A stretch of DNA of 64,000 nt from Botryotinia globosa (taxonomy: Eukaryota; Ascomycota; Leotiomycetes; Helotiales; Sclerotiniaceae). Position numbers and translations under genes: made by a program. Location of the stretch: NCBI GenBank assembly GCA_014898425.1, contig RCSZ01000001.1, positions 1,364,001-1,428,000 on the forward strand. The letters are read 5' to 3'. Every line of letters starts with the position of its first letter. Position 1 is the stretch's first letter. Below, one piece after another: positions 1 through 12,294 of the stretch. Under the pieces are notes generated by a model that saw only the letters and a list, made by a program, of their open reading frames with translations, ran no database searches and was not told where the DNA came from.

Positions 1-476
1 AATTACAATTGCGAGCTCAATCTCTGGTAATCTCTGTAATCTCTGGTAATCTCATGTGGAGACCACTAGACTAGGTAGGATAAAGAAGCCGCTAGGATGG
101 TTTGGGATGTCCTGTACGGGCTACGATTGAATCCCGATGCTCCGGCATAATTTGACATTTTTCGCTCTCGGTACGAACGAATAATACCTATGTATGTACG
201 TAGGTATATATATATATATATAATATACATCGAATAGAGTTGATAAAGTCCACAGACTGAACTTTCTTTGTATTACTTACGGATCATCTTGGTATGACGG
301 ATGAGTAGGTAATGACATGAAAATTCAATCAGGAAAAAGAGCTCTTTCTTGAGGTACAAGTAAGTATCAAAGAAGATTCTACAATCTCCATCCATTGTAT
401 TCAGAACATCCATTACATTCAAGATCTCTTCATATATCTTCTATTTCTATATTCACCAAACTGTCTCTCCATTACG
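1..476. other. Upstream intergenic DNA
   Basis: No gene is visible. It holds a short TA microsatellite near 205-225 and a TACGTAGGTA-like motif near 195-205. The CT-rich stretch from about 380 to 470 is probably the promoter and leader of the gene starting at 477. Confidence 0.5.
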
Positions 477-1139
477 ATGGATATGTCCGTCTACCTCTTC
501 TGGTTTCTTATCTTTCTTATCATATGTTTACTCTTCATCATTGTGCTTCTCATTCAGAATCACATTGATGAAAAAAGTCTCATTGCTACACCTTCCATCA
601 AAAAGGACGATGCCGTTTTTACAACCTATGCAAGTGTCAAGATCAATGCATCTGCAGACGATGTTTTCCGTGTAATAACCTCTTCCAAAAAGTACGGAAG
701 TGGTTATTCCCAATATCAATTCGAGCATGATCAGGAAAAATTGCCAGTCGTGGGTGCCAAGGGGATCTATTCCGTGAGAAACTCCTCATTCTCATTGTGT
801 AGAAAGTTGTATAAAATCTAATTCGAAGTGTAGTTTCGGGTCGAAGATATACGGGATCGGTGTGTACCTGTTGCGTTAACCGTGCTGGATCCAGTGCACA
901 GAAAGATGGTCGCGAAGACTACTCAATACCCCAATTGGCTTCTGGGCTCAGAGAGAGTCCAGGAAGTGGTGGCTGTGAAAGGCAAGGCGAATATGTGTGA
1001 GTATAGGACTTGGTTAACTGTGCAGGGAATTGCGGCATATTATCCATTGTTGACAGCAAAAGAAGAGATGGAGGACGTTGTCAGAGATGCGGCTGCAGAA
1101 TTAAAATTGTTTATTGAGTCGCGGAATCGCAAAGTTTAA
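477..1139 (+). CDS. Small membrane-anchored SRPBCC/START-like domain protein
   Basis: Two exons, 477-773 and 834-1139, join in frame through a 60-bp GT...AG intron (774-833, branch-like CTAAT near 817) and give about 200 residues. Without the intron the reading frame meets two stops, so the intron explains an otherwise split ORF. Residues 1-27 are a strongly hydrophobic N-terminal segment (YLFWFLIFLIICLLFIIVLL), so the protein is probably anchored in a membrane. The rest resembles the SRPBCC fold (polyketide cyclase/START-like): an ASVKINASADDVFRVITS strand-helix opening, a central GAKGIYS strand, and a C-terminal alpha-helix (EEMEDVVRDAAAELKLFIES), as such ligand-pocket proteins end. The ligand and role are unknown. 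I assign the family from these patterns only. Confidence 0.7.
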
Positions 1140-1623
1140 CCTCTGAATTCGTAGCAAGAATGCTCGTATTGGGGGTCAATTGACGGGAGGCGAACATTCG
1201 GGGATATCCGTGGTCGCTGGTAAAAGCTCGTCAAATAACGGAGAGAAGCACTAAGAAGGGTGTGTGTATAAAGGGCCCCAGGATTAGGAGAGGTTCCTTG
1301 TCTCCTACCCACCATGACAAAATGTGTTTTTTGAGGACAACTCGTCCTTTGCCTGATGACTTGCAGACGGTAAACATCTTCAGATTTCAAGGATTTACAT
1401 GGGCTCACGAAGGAGATCTTTGACTTCGTCGATTTCCCGGGGCTTGCAAAGCAGATCTCGTCAACGCATACATGCTGTCAATCATAACGAAATGTGCCTA
1501 AAGGGATTGGAAAGAATTCAGTGGATATTAAAGGAACTACTTGTCTTCGCCAATTACTGTCTCCGTATCTAGCTCTATTAAGCTTTGTACTCCCGTCTGC
1601 ATCTCGCCTTAACGACATCAGAA
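1140..1623. other. Intergenic, convergent gene ends
   Basis: Lies between the 3' ends of two convergent genes. Short ORFs exist on both strands but have no recognisable domain, and nothing else stands out. Confidence 0.5.
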
Positions 1624-3488
1624 TCATACGATCCTCTCTTCTGTATGGTGAGCAGCTGACTTCTCGTCCAAACCACCATTACTAGTCTCGGCGCCAAGCT
1701 GCAGATCATGTTCCGCGGCAATGACTCTTGCCTTCTCGGTCGCAGCTTGACCACCAACGAGCGCATTGTCTCCATCGAAATGCTTCACGATTTCTTCCAA
1801 AGGAGTGTTTCGTGTCTCGATATAAAACTTCCAGACAACAAAGAGCTCAAAGGTCAACCATACGCAATAGAATATGTAATACTTCCAGTGAAGATGGTCC
1901 AAAGCGATTGGGTTAACATATTGGTTGAAGAATAATGAGAGGTCAACAGCCAAAAACATGACGGTCATTCCCTATAATTTCAATTAGCGACGCCAGCAAA
2001 GAGCAGGGAAATTCATTACCTTTGCACGAATATTGTATGGCAAGATCTCAACACTGTAGCCAACCAAAAGACCCGACCACGCACAATTGTAGAAGACGTA
2101 GTAGAGGAAGATCATGACGACTACCGCATTTGCAGAAGCTTTGCTTCCGTGCATCGAGAACTGAGCCGAACATATTGTCCAGACCACGAAGACACCAAGC
2201 ATTCCTGCTGTGGAAACCAAGAACAATAGACGTCGACCAAGTCGATCGACAAAAAAGCACATTCCTGTGGCCACAATCATGTTGACAATCTGAAGGATAC
2301 CGTTGATCAAAAGTTTGGTAGTTGAACTTTTGATACCGATTTGTTCCAGGACAATGTTAATGTAGTAACTAAATATGATGTTAATTTTCAATTTCAAATA
2401 TTTTTGACTGGTAGAAACTCACCTGACAAGACCGTTTCCTGACCATTGGGAAAAGAAACCAAGAGATACGAGAATAATAAGACGATGTCTGTTTCCTGGA
2501 GTCTTCCAGAGCTCGGCCCATGGGTTTCCCTCTACTTCTCTCTCAAGTAATAGTGTTTGGCGAATTTCCTGGTATTCGAGCTGCACAACTTCGTCGTTTT
2601 GGTCTCCAGAAGCATGTACGTCTGCCAAGATCTTGAGTGCTTGCTCATTTCTGCCTTTTGCAATGAGCCATCTTGGTGATTCGGGCACGAACCTTGACCT
2701 GAATTAGCTTCTTCTTCTCAAACTAAAGATCTCGATTAGGAGCTTACCATATGAAAGTCATTTGGAGGAGGGATGGAAAAGCCTGTACGACGGATGGAGC
2801 TCTCCATGACCAATTTCCTACAATGTTGTTTGTTCCTAAAATTACATAAGTTAAAAATTCAAAAGGCTCTGGTGAATGTGATTAATACCAAATGTCAACC
2901 AAGCAGCAACAAAACTTCCGATGTACCATGTAGTGTTGTAAATGGTGGTGTAGATAGCTCGATGTTGTGGGTGGACAAGCTCTGTGATGAGCAATGGTGA
3001 TGCACCATGTGCGATTGCGACTCCGAAACCAATCAAAAATCGAGCGCCTACAAACAAGCCGAAGGTATATCCCAAACTTTGTAGCAGTACACCGATGATC
3101 ATGATTGTGCAACCGATCATGACACCTGTACGTCTGCCCAATATATCTGCAGCATATGGCACGAAGGGAAGGGCGACAAGTGAGCCGACCGACATAATAC
3201 AGTTGAGAAGCCCGAGTTGAGAGGCCGTGGGATGGAAATCTAAGGCAATCGTAAGTTTCAGATAACAAGATAGGACGATTCATCAAAGGAAAACTCACAA
3301 GCTTCCCAGGCGGGGAGGGATTGAAGACCGTTCATCATGGAACCATCATATCCATTTGTTGCGGAGGTCAAAACAACGAATATCAAACAACAGTACAAGC
3401 CTCTCATTCCCTTTTGCGTATACCATGTTACTCGAGGGAACTCCTGGCCCGCAAGCTCAAAGGTAGATTTAGTACGTTGAAAATCCAT
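1624..3488 (-). CDS. MFS sugar transporter (lactose permease / hexose transporter type)
   Basis: Six exons read on the minus strand: 3488-3299, 3239-2889, 2835-2748, 2692-2423, 2368-2020 and 1971-1624. All five introns have GT...AG ends and phases that match, giving 531 residues, normal for fungal sugar porters. Visible family marks are NGYDGSMMNGL in the first membrane segment, ADILGRRTGV after segment 2, VPESPRWLIAKGR before the central loop, and FFVDRLGRRLLFL in the second half. About 12 hydrophobic segments are visible. The protein should import a sugar (galactoside or hexose class) across the plasma membrane by proton symport. The substrate cannot be told from sequence. The ATG at 3488 begins MDFQRTKST and is followed by a typical cytoplasmic N-terminus. 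A TATA-like box and CreA-like motifs lie upstream. The frame is intact. Confidence 0.9.
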
Positions 3489-3592
3489 CTTGACTGCAGT
3501 AGGAAAATCTGCGTTGCCTCAAGATATAAACCACAAATGTAGATCGAGGAGAATCAACGAATCCACCACAGTGTTTTGTCCTACATTCTCGA

Positions 3593-3923
3593 CTGGGGAA
3601 ACGTGGGATTATATACATCTGCCATCTGAGCACCCCATATTCATTTTATCCTTCTTATTAACCGGTGCCCAGTCTGCACCTCTTCCAGACCGGCCGTACG
3701 GAGCCACGGTCCGCATATAGCCTGTACGATATATCATACATGTACTAAGACTACCTCGAACGCTCTGTCGGTAAGCAACATACATCTTCAGATACAGCTG
3801 TCGAGGTCTCGCCAGTAGAAGTGGGATGGATAAAAGGCCTAATATGGTAAAGGTTAAGCACTTATCCTGGTCTGGGGACTCCTCACCAACAAATCAAAGT
3901 TTTTTGACCACACTATTCCCCAG
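3593..3923. promoter_or_regulatory. Sugar transporter promoter: TATA box and CreA-like sites
   Basis: A TATA-like GTATATAAT lies on the minus strand at 3608-3616, about 120 bp before the transporter ATG. Hexamers fitting the CreA consensus SYGGRG (CTGGGG) occur at 3593-3598 (+), 3872-3877 (+) and 3918-3923 (-). CreA-type repression is common for fungal sugar transporters, but a six-base degenerate motif is weak evidence. Confidence 0.35.
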
Positions 3924-6900
3924 GTTTCTCCATAATGCCCCGCATTTTAGGATAGTTACCTAGGTAGATGAATTTGCGATGGTTTGCTATCTGTTTACCA
4001 GGGTGATTTAGGCTATATCCACAAATTGTCGGGTGGCGCCGGTTAAATGTGCCATAGTAGCTCTCACCGTTCGACTAAGCTCCTCGTGTATCCTCTTGCG
4101 GCCAAGCGAAATCGTCTGTCTGTTCAATCAGAACCTACAGTATGGATACCACCAAAGAAAAATGAGATGTTGACCAGGAGATTAACACGTTGGCATATTG
4201 ATCATACATTAGAGTAGCATATGTGCTGATCTAGAAACGTACGACTCCGGATAACAATCAAACAACATAAAGTATCCCGCTTACCCAGGAGGCAAATTTC
4301 TGATTTCCCCAACGAAAAGCAGTGAAGTCTCATCAAGTGATTAAATCCAAAGACGCCATAGATCATCGTTTGACATTTCAGCCTGTGGTGATAGGTTTGA
4401 ACCTAAATACTCAAGTACTCATTCGTCTTGGATGGGAATCCATTCGTCTTACGATTTCCACGTAAAGCACGTTATGGATGAATGGAGAGACGGATGAGCA
4501 ATCCAGCCAATCTTATAATACCCTTCATCGACAAATCCTCCACCTAGAAGTCAACGAGAAACTTCAGTCCAGCGCGATGGACAATCTAAAAAAGAGTCGA
4601 GGGATTTCACGACAGATTTGTCGTGAAAGGATCCGAAACTACGAGCTTCATAGTTTTGTTTCATGCGAATTATTCAGCGAGGCTCTGATTCATACGAAAC
4701 CTATGTTATCAGCTTTTCGGGTCAGATACTGGAGATCTATCGAAGGAGTGAGCGATTCCATCAGAACCCGAGTGCGACCCGTGCATATGAAGCTATTTTT
4801 GTGGCCTCAATAGCGCACACTCAAGATCTTCCTCATGAGATCAAAAGAAGGTCTCAATAGACTTTGAAGGATCATGAAAGTTGGGAGTTACCCCTCGTTG
4901 TCACTGATTGGGATTTCACATGATTCAATTGTGCTCCAAATGGGGAGAGGTCTTCGTTCTGGTCACAAAGATAAGCCTAGCACGGGGTAGTAGTTTATCA
5001 CATGTGCCAGCATCCCACGTTTGTTTCCTCGGAATATTAATCATTGACTTTGCTACAAGGCGTCATCATCAGAGCGTCAATGATGGTGAAAATCACTTGC
5101 ATGAGTGGAGTATCGGGATTTGCACATCCTAACAAGGGCGGCTCGTAAATTATTATTGATAGATGAGATCACATCACCTGGATGAGTTGTTGTGATGGCA
5201 CCAAAACAGAGAATATTGCCTCTTTGGGAGCCTTGATGAACGCGGCGATTACTTGCCATGTTATCTCTTGATCACACTTGGTATGAACACTTGGCAGAAT
5301 TGAAGGCGTACTGACACATTCAGATCCCACTACTAGATCTCACTAAATCCTACGCCCCGTTCCGAATATCCCAGCAAGACAATAGACTGATCCCATCTTA
5401 CTCATGCTGCAGTAATTCCATGCGGATTCCGCTTGACTACAAGCAAACTAGAATAGGAAAATTCACACGAGATACTGATCCGTATCATCACTCAAACTCG
5501 AGACATGATGATGCTCAAGATTGACGCTGGCCATATTGGGGCCATCTAATCATGTTGCGGATAGTTCCTTGACCATCAATTGACCGATGCAATTCATATC
5601 GCATACGATCTATCAACCCGTAGTATTGATCTGTCTGCCATATGTGCCACAGAGGAGCACTGTTTAAGCTACATGTAAAGCGTGTTAGAATCCCTGAATG
5701 CACGAGGTTGAGCGCTCTAAAGAAGAATAGGGTAGAGTAAGTGTGGGCGCATGGATTGCGAATCGTAAGTCTTGACAGGTCGTTGTATCGCCGTCTTCGA
5801 GAAACTTAAATCGTGACATCTTCCCATTCGAATCAGATACCCCGCCTTTGTGGACTTAGTCCGAACCGCGCGCTGCTGTATCGACTCGGGTCATGAGATT
5901 GAACCCCGAGTGATACGGTAGCCACTCATGTCAGTGTTTTGAGGCACTTTCTGAACAACTGGGCTCCAGCTCCAGCTGTTGAGAAAACCTCGTGGCTGGC
6001 GGCTCCATTTATCCCTGGTAGCCTTCAGGCGCGCGGAAAGAGCCCAAATTGTAAGGCTGTCAATTGAAGATATTTTTTCCTGATATTGATGATTCGACCA
6101 TGCGATATGCGATATGCGATATTTTTGAATATTGAATTCTAAGAGTTCTGTCTGGTTGCGCGCGTCGATTGTGATATTGAGGAAACAATGAAGCGGTAAG
6201 AATACATTACAAAATGAGAAGGGTCATCCCATTGTTGAAATTATCTGTTCATTCAATTCGACCTCTTCTCCTCTCTATTTTCAATTGTATCACCTTTCAC
6301 AGAAACCCTCACTCGTGAACACACTTTGAACACACTTTGAACACACTTTGAACACACTTTGACAACCACAACACTCGCTCTATCGGCCCCCTTCTCACCC
6401 CTATACTTAGCCCCCATTTTCACATTGGGGTTGAATCTTGTCCATGATTAATCTTAAATGAAAAGCAATTCTGCCCAATATCACTATCGCACACTTGCCG
6501 GACAAAGCACCAATCATTAGATCAATCGACCCTTCACCGAATCAAAAGCCATCCTTTTGACGCCCGAACACGTTCGTGACATCCGCTCTAAGTATAGCTT
6601 ATAGCCTATACTCACGAGGAGACCCCCATTTGAGCGGAGCCAATCAAATTAGATTCAGCTCCAACCGCTCAGGTTTCTCAAGTTTCTCAGGTTTCTTTCT
6701 CCTGCAGTTCACCCAAAACGCCAAACTCAAAACGCGAATCACGTCTTGGGATTGATACATGGCTTTGTCGGTGTCGGTCGATATTGGTCGAGTCAGCTCA
6801 GAATATTGACCTGGTCCTCCGACCGTGTAGGATAGATAGACAGAGCAACAAGCTTCGAAAGCGACGCCACCATTAGAAGTCACAACATCTCAATATCATC

Positions 6901-7964
6901 CTATCAGCCAGAGGGTTGTATTGAAGTCGGGTTTCCTTGTAATAAGATTACATACTCCTACCACACTTCACTGCCACCATCCTAGGTCGTCTACTCGCAT
7001 ACCTCGCATGAATAATTAAGGATAATTATTATATTGCATACATTTTTTCCCCATTACATACCGACACTCTATTCCTTCGCGACCTAATTAGCAAGCATTT
7101 CTTACTCCAGTCTCATACGGAGTACGGAGTAGACTCACTCACACGCGGATTCCTCGACAAGACTCATCTCCAACTAGACGATCTGCTTGCTCAATTAACA
7201 CCTTCCATCTACCCTGGGCTGGTCGTGGAACTTCTTCCTACTCGTCACAACCCTCGGACTAAGTGCAATATAAAACAATCACCCAAATCAACCCAAGCTC
7301 CAAGTCACTTTATTTTTTGATTGCTTCCAGAAAAGAAAACAAACGGCTTCACACCTCACGCATCGCCGCTTTTACATATCGGAACTTTTATTGCTCCCTT
7401 CCACGTTGAACAACAGGATCCTCCTCTACCTAGCACTTTATTGGATGTTCCAGACATTTTGGAAAAGTCCCAAATAAATTAAACGGCAACGGCAACGCGA
7501 TCGAATAAGAATCCAAATCTAAATAAATTCAAAAAGTTATTAGCTTATTAGCTTATTAGCTGCTTTCCTAACCCCCCTCCGTCCCTTGTCTTACCTACGA
7601 CCCACATCCTCTACCACCTTGCCTTGTCAAAAGCCTCCACCAAGGCGGCCAACATCATCAATTACGCTCATTGCCAAAATCCCCAAGCGCCCTACTCTGA
7701 CTTAGTACTGGATACTAAATTCGTCAGTACAGATAGACCCTGTTCCTTTTGGCGCCATCTCTTCCGTTACCATACCTTCCACCTTCCTTACCTTGCTTCA
7801 GCTACTGGGGGAAACATCGTTTCGAAATTCATATTATAATACTTCCCCAAGACCCAAAACGTCTCAACTTCTACCCTTCTTTCTTCACGGATCTCGAACC
7901 CTACCGTCGTCGCTGCTTGCACACCTTTGGACCCTTCTGTCTACTTCGTCATTCTGTACAAATA
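3924..7964. other. Long gene-poor interval
   Basis: About 4 kb without a convincing gene. Short overlapping ORFs at 4478-4860 have no domain and no ortholog I recognise. It contains a TACCTAGGTA palindrome (3957-3966), an 11-bp tandem repeat (6316-6362), GCGATAT repeats near 6103-6122 and TTAGCTTA repeats near 7540-7561. The pyrimidine-rich last 600 bp is likely a long 5' leader for the gene at 7965. Confidence 0.45.
6316..6362. repeat. Tandem repeat, 11-bp unit x4
   Basis: Four perfect head-to-tail copies of TGAACACACTT, followed by the start of a fifth. It lies in non-coding DNA. Confidence 0.9.
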
Positions 7965-8690
7965 ATGGAATCCCCAATCAAAGCCTCTGCTCCCGCAGCC
8001 GTGAGCGCACCTATTCTTCCTCCACCTAAAAGGTCAATGTCTACCACCAAACCCAAGCTTCCCCAACTCAAGACTCCAATGTCTTCAACTTTTCCTTCGG
8101 AGCTATCAGCTCTATCGAATTCCGCACGTAGCCCACTCCCTGGCTATGCCGACTTCATCATCAAACAAGAAGACTCTATCAAGACTCCCATTACCCCTCC
8201 TCTTGCATATACCGATTTCCTCAAGACTATGAACAGCCCCATCGTTACAGAGATTAAGTGTTCGAGGCCAACACCTACATCTGCACCCTCGTCAGAGTCT
8301 TTGACTAGCAGTGAAAGTAGTGACTGTTCATGCAATTGCGATGCACATAAGTCACCAGCCACTTCTGTTCCTCCTACTCCATTCAGCTACCCAACATCCG
8401 CGCCATCATCTGCAATCCTGGGACGTCTTCGCATTCCAGCTTCACCAGCATCTTCATATGCTGAATCTCCCTTAAGCGCACGCTCTCCCTTTAGTGCACG
8501 AAGCGCACGTTCGCCATATGATTGGGATCTTAGAGCCAAGGGTAGATATTTTGATATCAAACCACAGATACAAACACGGTCAAGCGTTCGTCAAGTCAGG
8601 GAAGTTGTCACCCGAACAGTCACATACACACCTCGAATGAGCCCCGCACCCAAGGGCAAGAGAAGGAAAGTCGACCATCATGTGGAGTAA
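7965..8690 (+). CDS. Disordered basic hypothetical protein
   Basis: Single-exon ORF of 241 residues from the ATG at 7965. The frame stays open upstream to 7749, but that extension looks like translated leader and the internal ATG (MESPIKASAPAAV) begins the protein-like composition. The protein is rich in Ser, Pro and Thr. It has many S-P dipeptides that could be proline-directed phosphorylation sites, and short SARSP-type repeats at about residues 178-190. A short Cys-containing stretch (SDCSCNCDAH) sits near residue 125. The most protein-like part is the C-terminus: DWDLRAKGRYFDIKP, then RQVREVVTRTVTYTPRM, then a basic tail GKRRKVD that could be a nuclear localisation signal. I do not recognise the family. 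A nuclear, regulated role is only a guess. Confidence 0.65.
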   Translation: MESPIKASAPAAVSAPILPPPKRSMSTTKPKLPQLKTPMSSTFPSELSALSNSARSPLPGYADFIIKQEDSIKTPITPPLAYTDFLKTMNSPIVTEIKCSRPTPTSAPSSESLTSSESSDCSCNCDAHKSPATSVPPTPFSYPTSAPSSAILGRLRIPASPASSYAESPLSARSPFSARSARSPYDWDLRAKGRYFDIKPQIQTRSSVRQVREVVTRTVTYTPRMSPAPKGKRRKVDHHVE

Positions 8691-11600
8691 ATATTTCATA
8701 CCAATATATTACCCCTCATGTCGACATTCTATCAATCGCATTTCCTATATCAATACATTCCTTTAGAACTACATACATCTACATCACTTCTCATTATAAC
8801 ATATTTCTTTTGTCACCGCCGTTCAACCAACAAAATCATCTTATATTTTAACGACTTTATGCCTTCATTTCTTGATTGCGACAATAATGGCACCGTCGTG
8901 TCTTGTTTAGGGAGGAAAATGTGCGAGCTCGGCGATTATAGCCTGGAGTCTCATCTGGAGTTCCGGAGTGGACATCATTCATAGCACGGCTTTGGTGTTA
9001 ACAAGCGGGCTGACTATTGCATTTTGGGGGGTTTGCTTGGACTTTGGGAAGTACAGGAGTAGGAGTGGAGGATAAGGGTTTTTTTTCATTGAGGAGGACG
9101 GGACTTAATTGCTGGCTGTTGGCGTATAATTTTGTATATCGGCGTTTCACGGGCATGTCTGAGTGAATGGACACTTCCTAGGTGCTGAGAAGGAACCTTT
9201 GAAGAGGGGAAGAATCTAGAATCAGGGGAAGAGGAGGAGTGGTGAGATGAAGCTATAGTGGAGTGTTCCGTATAAGCTATCCAATGAATACAAAAAACAA
9301 TATTATATCACACTACACTACTACATACTACTATTTCCGTGAATATATCCATCACCTCTAAGTTCAAAATGATTATGCAATTTATTACTTATTTCAGACC
9401 TCCATTCCATCCTTCGTCTTGATCTAAATTTATGATCTACCGGACCGCACGCCTTTCCTAAATACAACTCCCGAAGCTCCTTTTTTCTTACGCGTGAATA
9501 AGAACGTACACATTAATCACACTTTTAAGTTCTCACTATTCAATTTCGTTGCACATGCAGTCAGAAAATTTCAATCTTCATCGCATCAATGAATCACGCA
9601 GCACGCATAATCACATCACCAAGACCCATCACATCAAAAAGATAATCAGTCAATCATTCCCCGCCGTGCATTCGCCGCAGTAGATAGATATCACATCCCA
9701 AAAACCAAGTACCGATGTGATTCCCACAGCGTAAATGCACCCCGTGAATCCACTCAGTACCGGTGATGTATGTATGTATGTATGTATGTATGTATGTATG
9801 TGACATGTTTCTCGGAAATATTTCATACTTTCTTACAGAATAGGGAACATGGCTGCATGAATGAACTAAGCTATATTTCGTATATCGCCAGCCGTCCAAG
9901 CCACAAAGTGACGAAGATGAAGCGTGTCACGCTTGCTTGGAAAGACTCCATTAATTAATTAAAAGAATACTTGCATGGTTGATCAAGGTGCTATCGAGAA
10001 CTAACTTCCTTCCTAGACTGTAAGCTACCTAGGGATACAAGACGGAGTAGAAGCAGTGTAATAAGCACATGAAACGTTGAGAAATCTCTACGGAATATAC
10101 AACCCGATTTGTAAGCTGGTCGGCTTCGAGGGAGGGGGAAAATAAGCACAATCTTCCTTCGCAGACTCCTTGATGAATCCCTAGCTATCATTGTCGTGAA
10201 AAGAAATCCATATCCATAGCTTTGTAGCATTCGTGTACTCCTCCATACCTGACGTTCTGGAACTGAGGGGGATGTTCAGAGGAGGTTACATTGACCAAAA
10301 TTAGATAATCGTGTCTCATTGTACTGTATGACATGGCTCCCATACGGGTATCATCCATCATATGCGGCACGCACCACGAATTCTATTTTGAATACTCGAT
10401 GGATGAGGGAGGGCAAAACCAAACAAACGGCATTGAGGGAGAACCGCACAAAGCAGCATCGACGCACTAACGGGAAGCAGGAAAAGACCGTCCGACTTGC
10501 CTGTGGCATCTCCCAACTCGGATAAGCTATTGGATACACAAGAAGGGAAATTGGAAGAACGATGCCACAGGACAGGGATCTAAGCGCCGCCAGATCGGAG
10601 ACTTTAATTGGAGGGAGACAGGGATAGGGAACGGATAAGAGTGTGCTGTGTGGGTCTGTGGCATGCTTTTACGAATGGGTGCTTATTGATTGGTGCTGAG
10701 GCAATGGGGAATGGCCTTAAGCGCTGAGGAAGAAAATATGTGGAGTTTTTGGCGGGGGATTGGATGCTGGATATACGAAGGGAGGGTGGTGATTGGATGA
10801 GAAGCTAGAGTTGGGAAACCAGGGGAGCTGGGGATGGGATGGAGGGGTTTAGATTTCTCATGGCCCATGGGGGAAGGGAAGGGGAGTTGGGAGAGACGAG
10901 ACGAGACGAGGATGTGCTTCTGGGTGAGAAATTATTCTTCGTATTATGTATGGATTGGAGATGTTCGTTACTTCATCATTACCATCGTCGAGTACTTCGA
11001 TATGGGATTCATTTGGTGGAGTTCGGAAATACCGTCAATAGGAAGGAGGTTGCTGGATGGGATCAATGAATGTTTACTGTATTATTCCTTTCAACACAAC
11101 ACTGTTGGAGGAATACTGAGATTGTTTGGAAACATCGGAGTAGCCGCATGGCAGTGTTAAGTCAATGGTCATCTGCAGTCCCATGAAGTTGGTCACTGAG
11201 GCACAGAATATTGAATGAGGAAGAAACTCCATGGCTTGAGATAAGACCTAACATTACTATTTTGCACTCGTGAATTAATGCAAGACACGGATGCATAGCA
11301 ATTATGGCCATGGAAAAGAGCCTCAAAATACTTGGGATTCGGATGCCATGAGGCGTATTAGCTTACATCGGATTGTATATTCGTCAGTGTATTTTTCCGA
11401 GAGAGCCTCGAAGTCTTAGGGACATTGGCACTCGAGAGCCTTGCTTGCGTCGTAATTGCTTACATCACAATTTGTCTAAGTTTTCGTGAGGACATTCGTC
11501 ACGTCTCTTGAAAGTTTGAGATGATGATCTACTCCTTTCTCTTCGACCAAACGGATCAGATAATGAGATATCAGAGCATCTAGCTTCGAACTAAAAACCC

Positions 11601-11782
11601 AAACGTGGGGATATGATATATGTAGTGTATTACAGGCGAAAGCCTATCCAATGTCCCATCGAATGAAGTCAGGATTCTCGGTTCTCCGCAACCTCTAAAC
11701 ATCTCACGTAGGTTACACTGAAACAGACCCAAAAACATTAGGTATGGCATCGGAAATCAACATTACCATCGATCCATCTGGT
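8691..11782. other. Gene-poor interval
   Basis: About 3 kb with no convincing gene. ORFs are short, overlap on both strands and lack domains. It contains the ATGT microsatellite at 9766-9802, a short GAGAC repeat near 10890-10910 and G-rich plus-strand tracts around 10790-10900. Confidence 0.45.
9766..9802. repeat. ATGT microsatellite, about 9 units
   Basis: Uninterrupted ATGT repeats. Translation of either strand gives artefactual periodic ORFs here. Confidence 0.9.
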
Positions 11783-12294
11783 CTAATATTGGCTCACTCC
11801 GCGAACCGGTTCCACAATAAATCCCCTAGTCGTACCGTCAACCGTTATCTCTTCACTGCCACTACCGATATTGTGAATTTGTGACTCGATCACATCACAA
11901 TCGAATCCGCCCGGCTTCGCCGAAGCACAATTTGCACAAATGACATATATCACAAGATCGGCGGGAAAGTTACGTGGTTTCTCGCACCAAGGTTCTCTCC
12001 AGGAAAGAATCCCGTGATTCACATCGGAACACACGTAGGATGTCGGGGCTGGTGGAGCTCTGCACGGAAAACAGAGGCATGAAGGAGGTAAATCCGAGAA
12101 GACGAGTCGCAAACATGTTCCGGTAGTTGGTTCCCCGTGCCTCTAACGCATTTGAGCTCGTTTCGACTTCACTCGGGACCGCCTCAGGGTTTTGTCGCTC
12201 GGTGATCCGAAGAAGGATGCGAGTGTACTGAAAATGGGTGCTGGCATTGGGGATGGTCGCCTATGATGCGGCCACCTTCTCCATTGCACTGCAT
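11783..12294 (-). CDS. Candidate small cysteine-rich protein
   Basis: A protein-like frame occupies 12142-11783 on the minus strand with nine cysteines (for example CLCFPC, PWCEKP, VICANC, FDCDV), but it has no ATG. A possible first exon at 12294-12229 begins MQCNGEGG and joins in phase through an 86-bp intron (donor GTACAC, acceptor GTTAG), giving 141 residues. The donor is non-ideal and no signal peptide is visible, so secretion is not supported. The composition (spaced Cys, DLVIYVICANC strand, balanced charges) differs from the random ORFs around it. It could instead be a remnant of a longer gene. I do not recognise the family. Confidence 0.35.

Noticed and set aside
4478..4860. Two overlapping plus-strand ORFs in the gene desert
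   Set aside because: They use different frames of the same DNA, have no recognisable domain and no clear start context. A decayed gene cannot be excluded but is not supported.
7749..7964. N-terminal extension of the 7965 ORF
   Set aside because: The composition looks like translated leader. The internal ATG at 7965 gives a better start.
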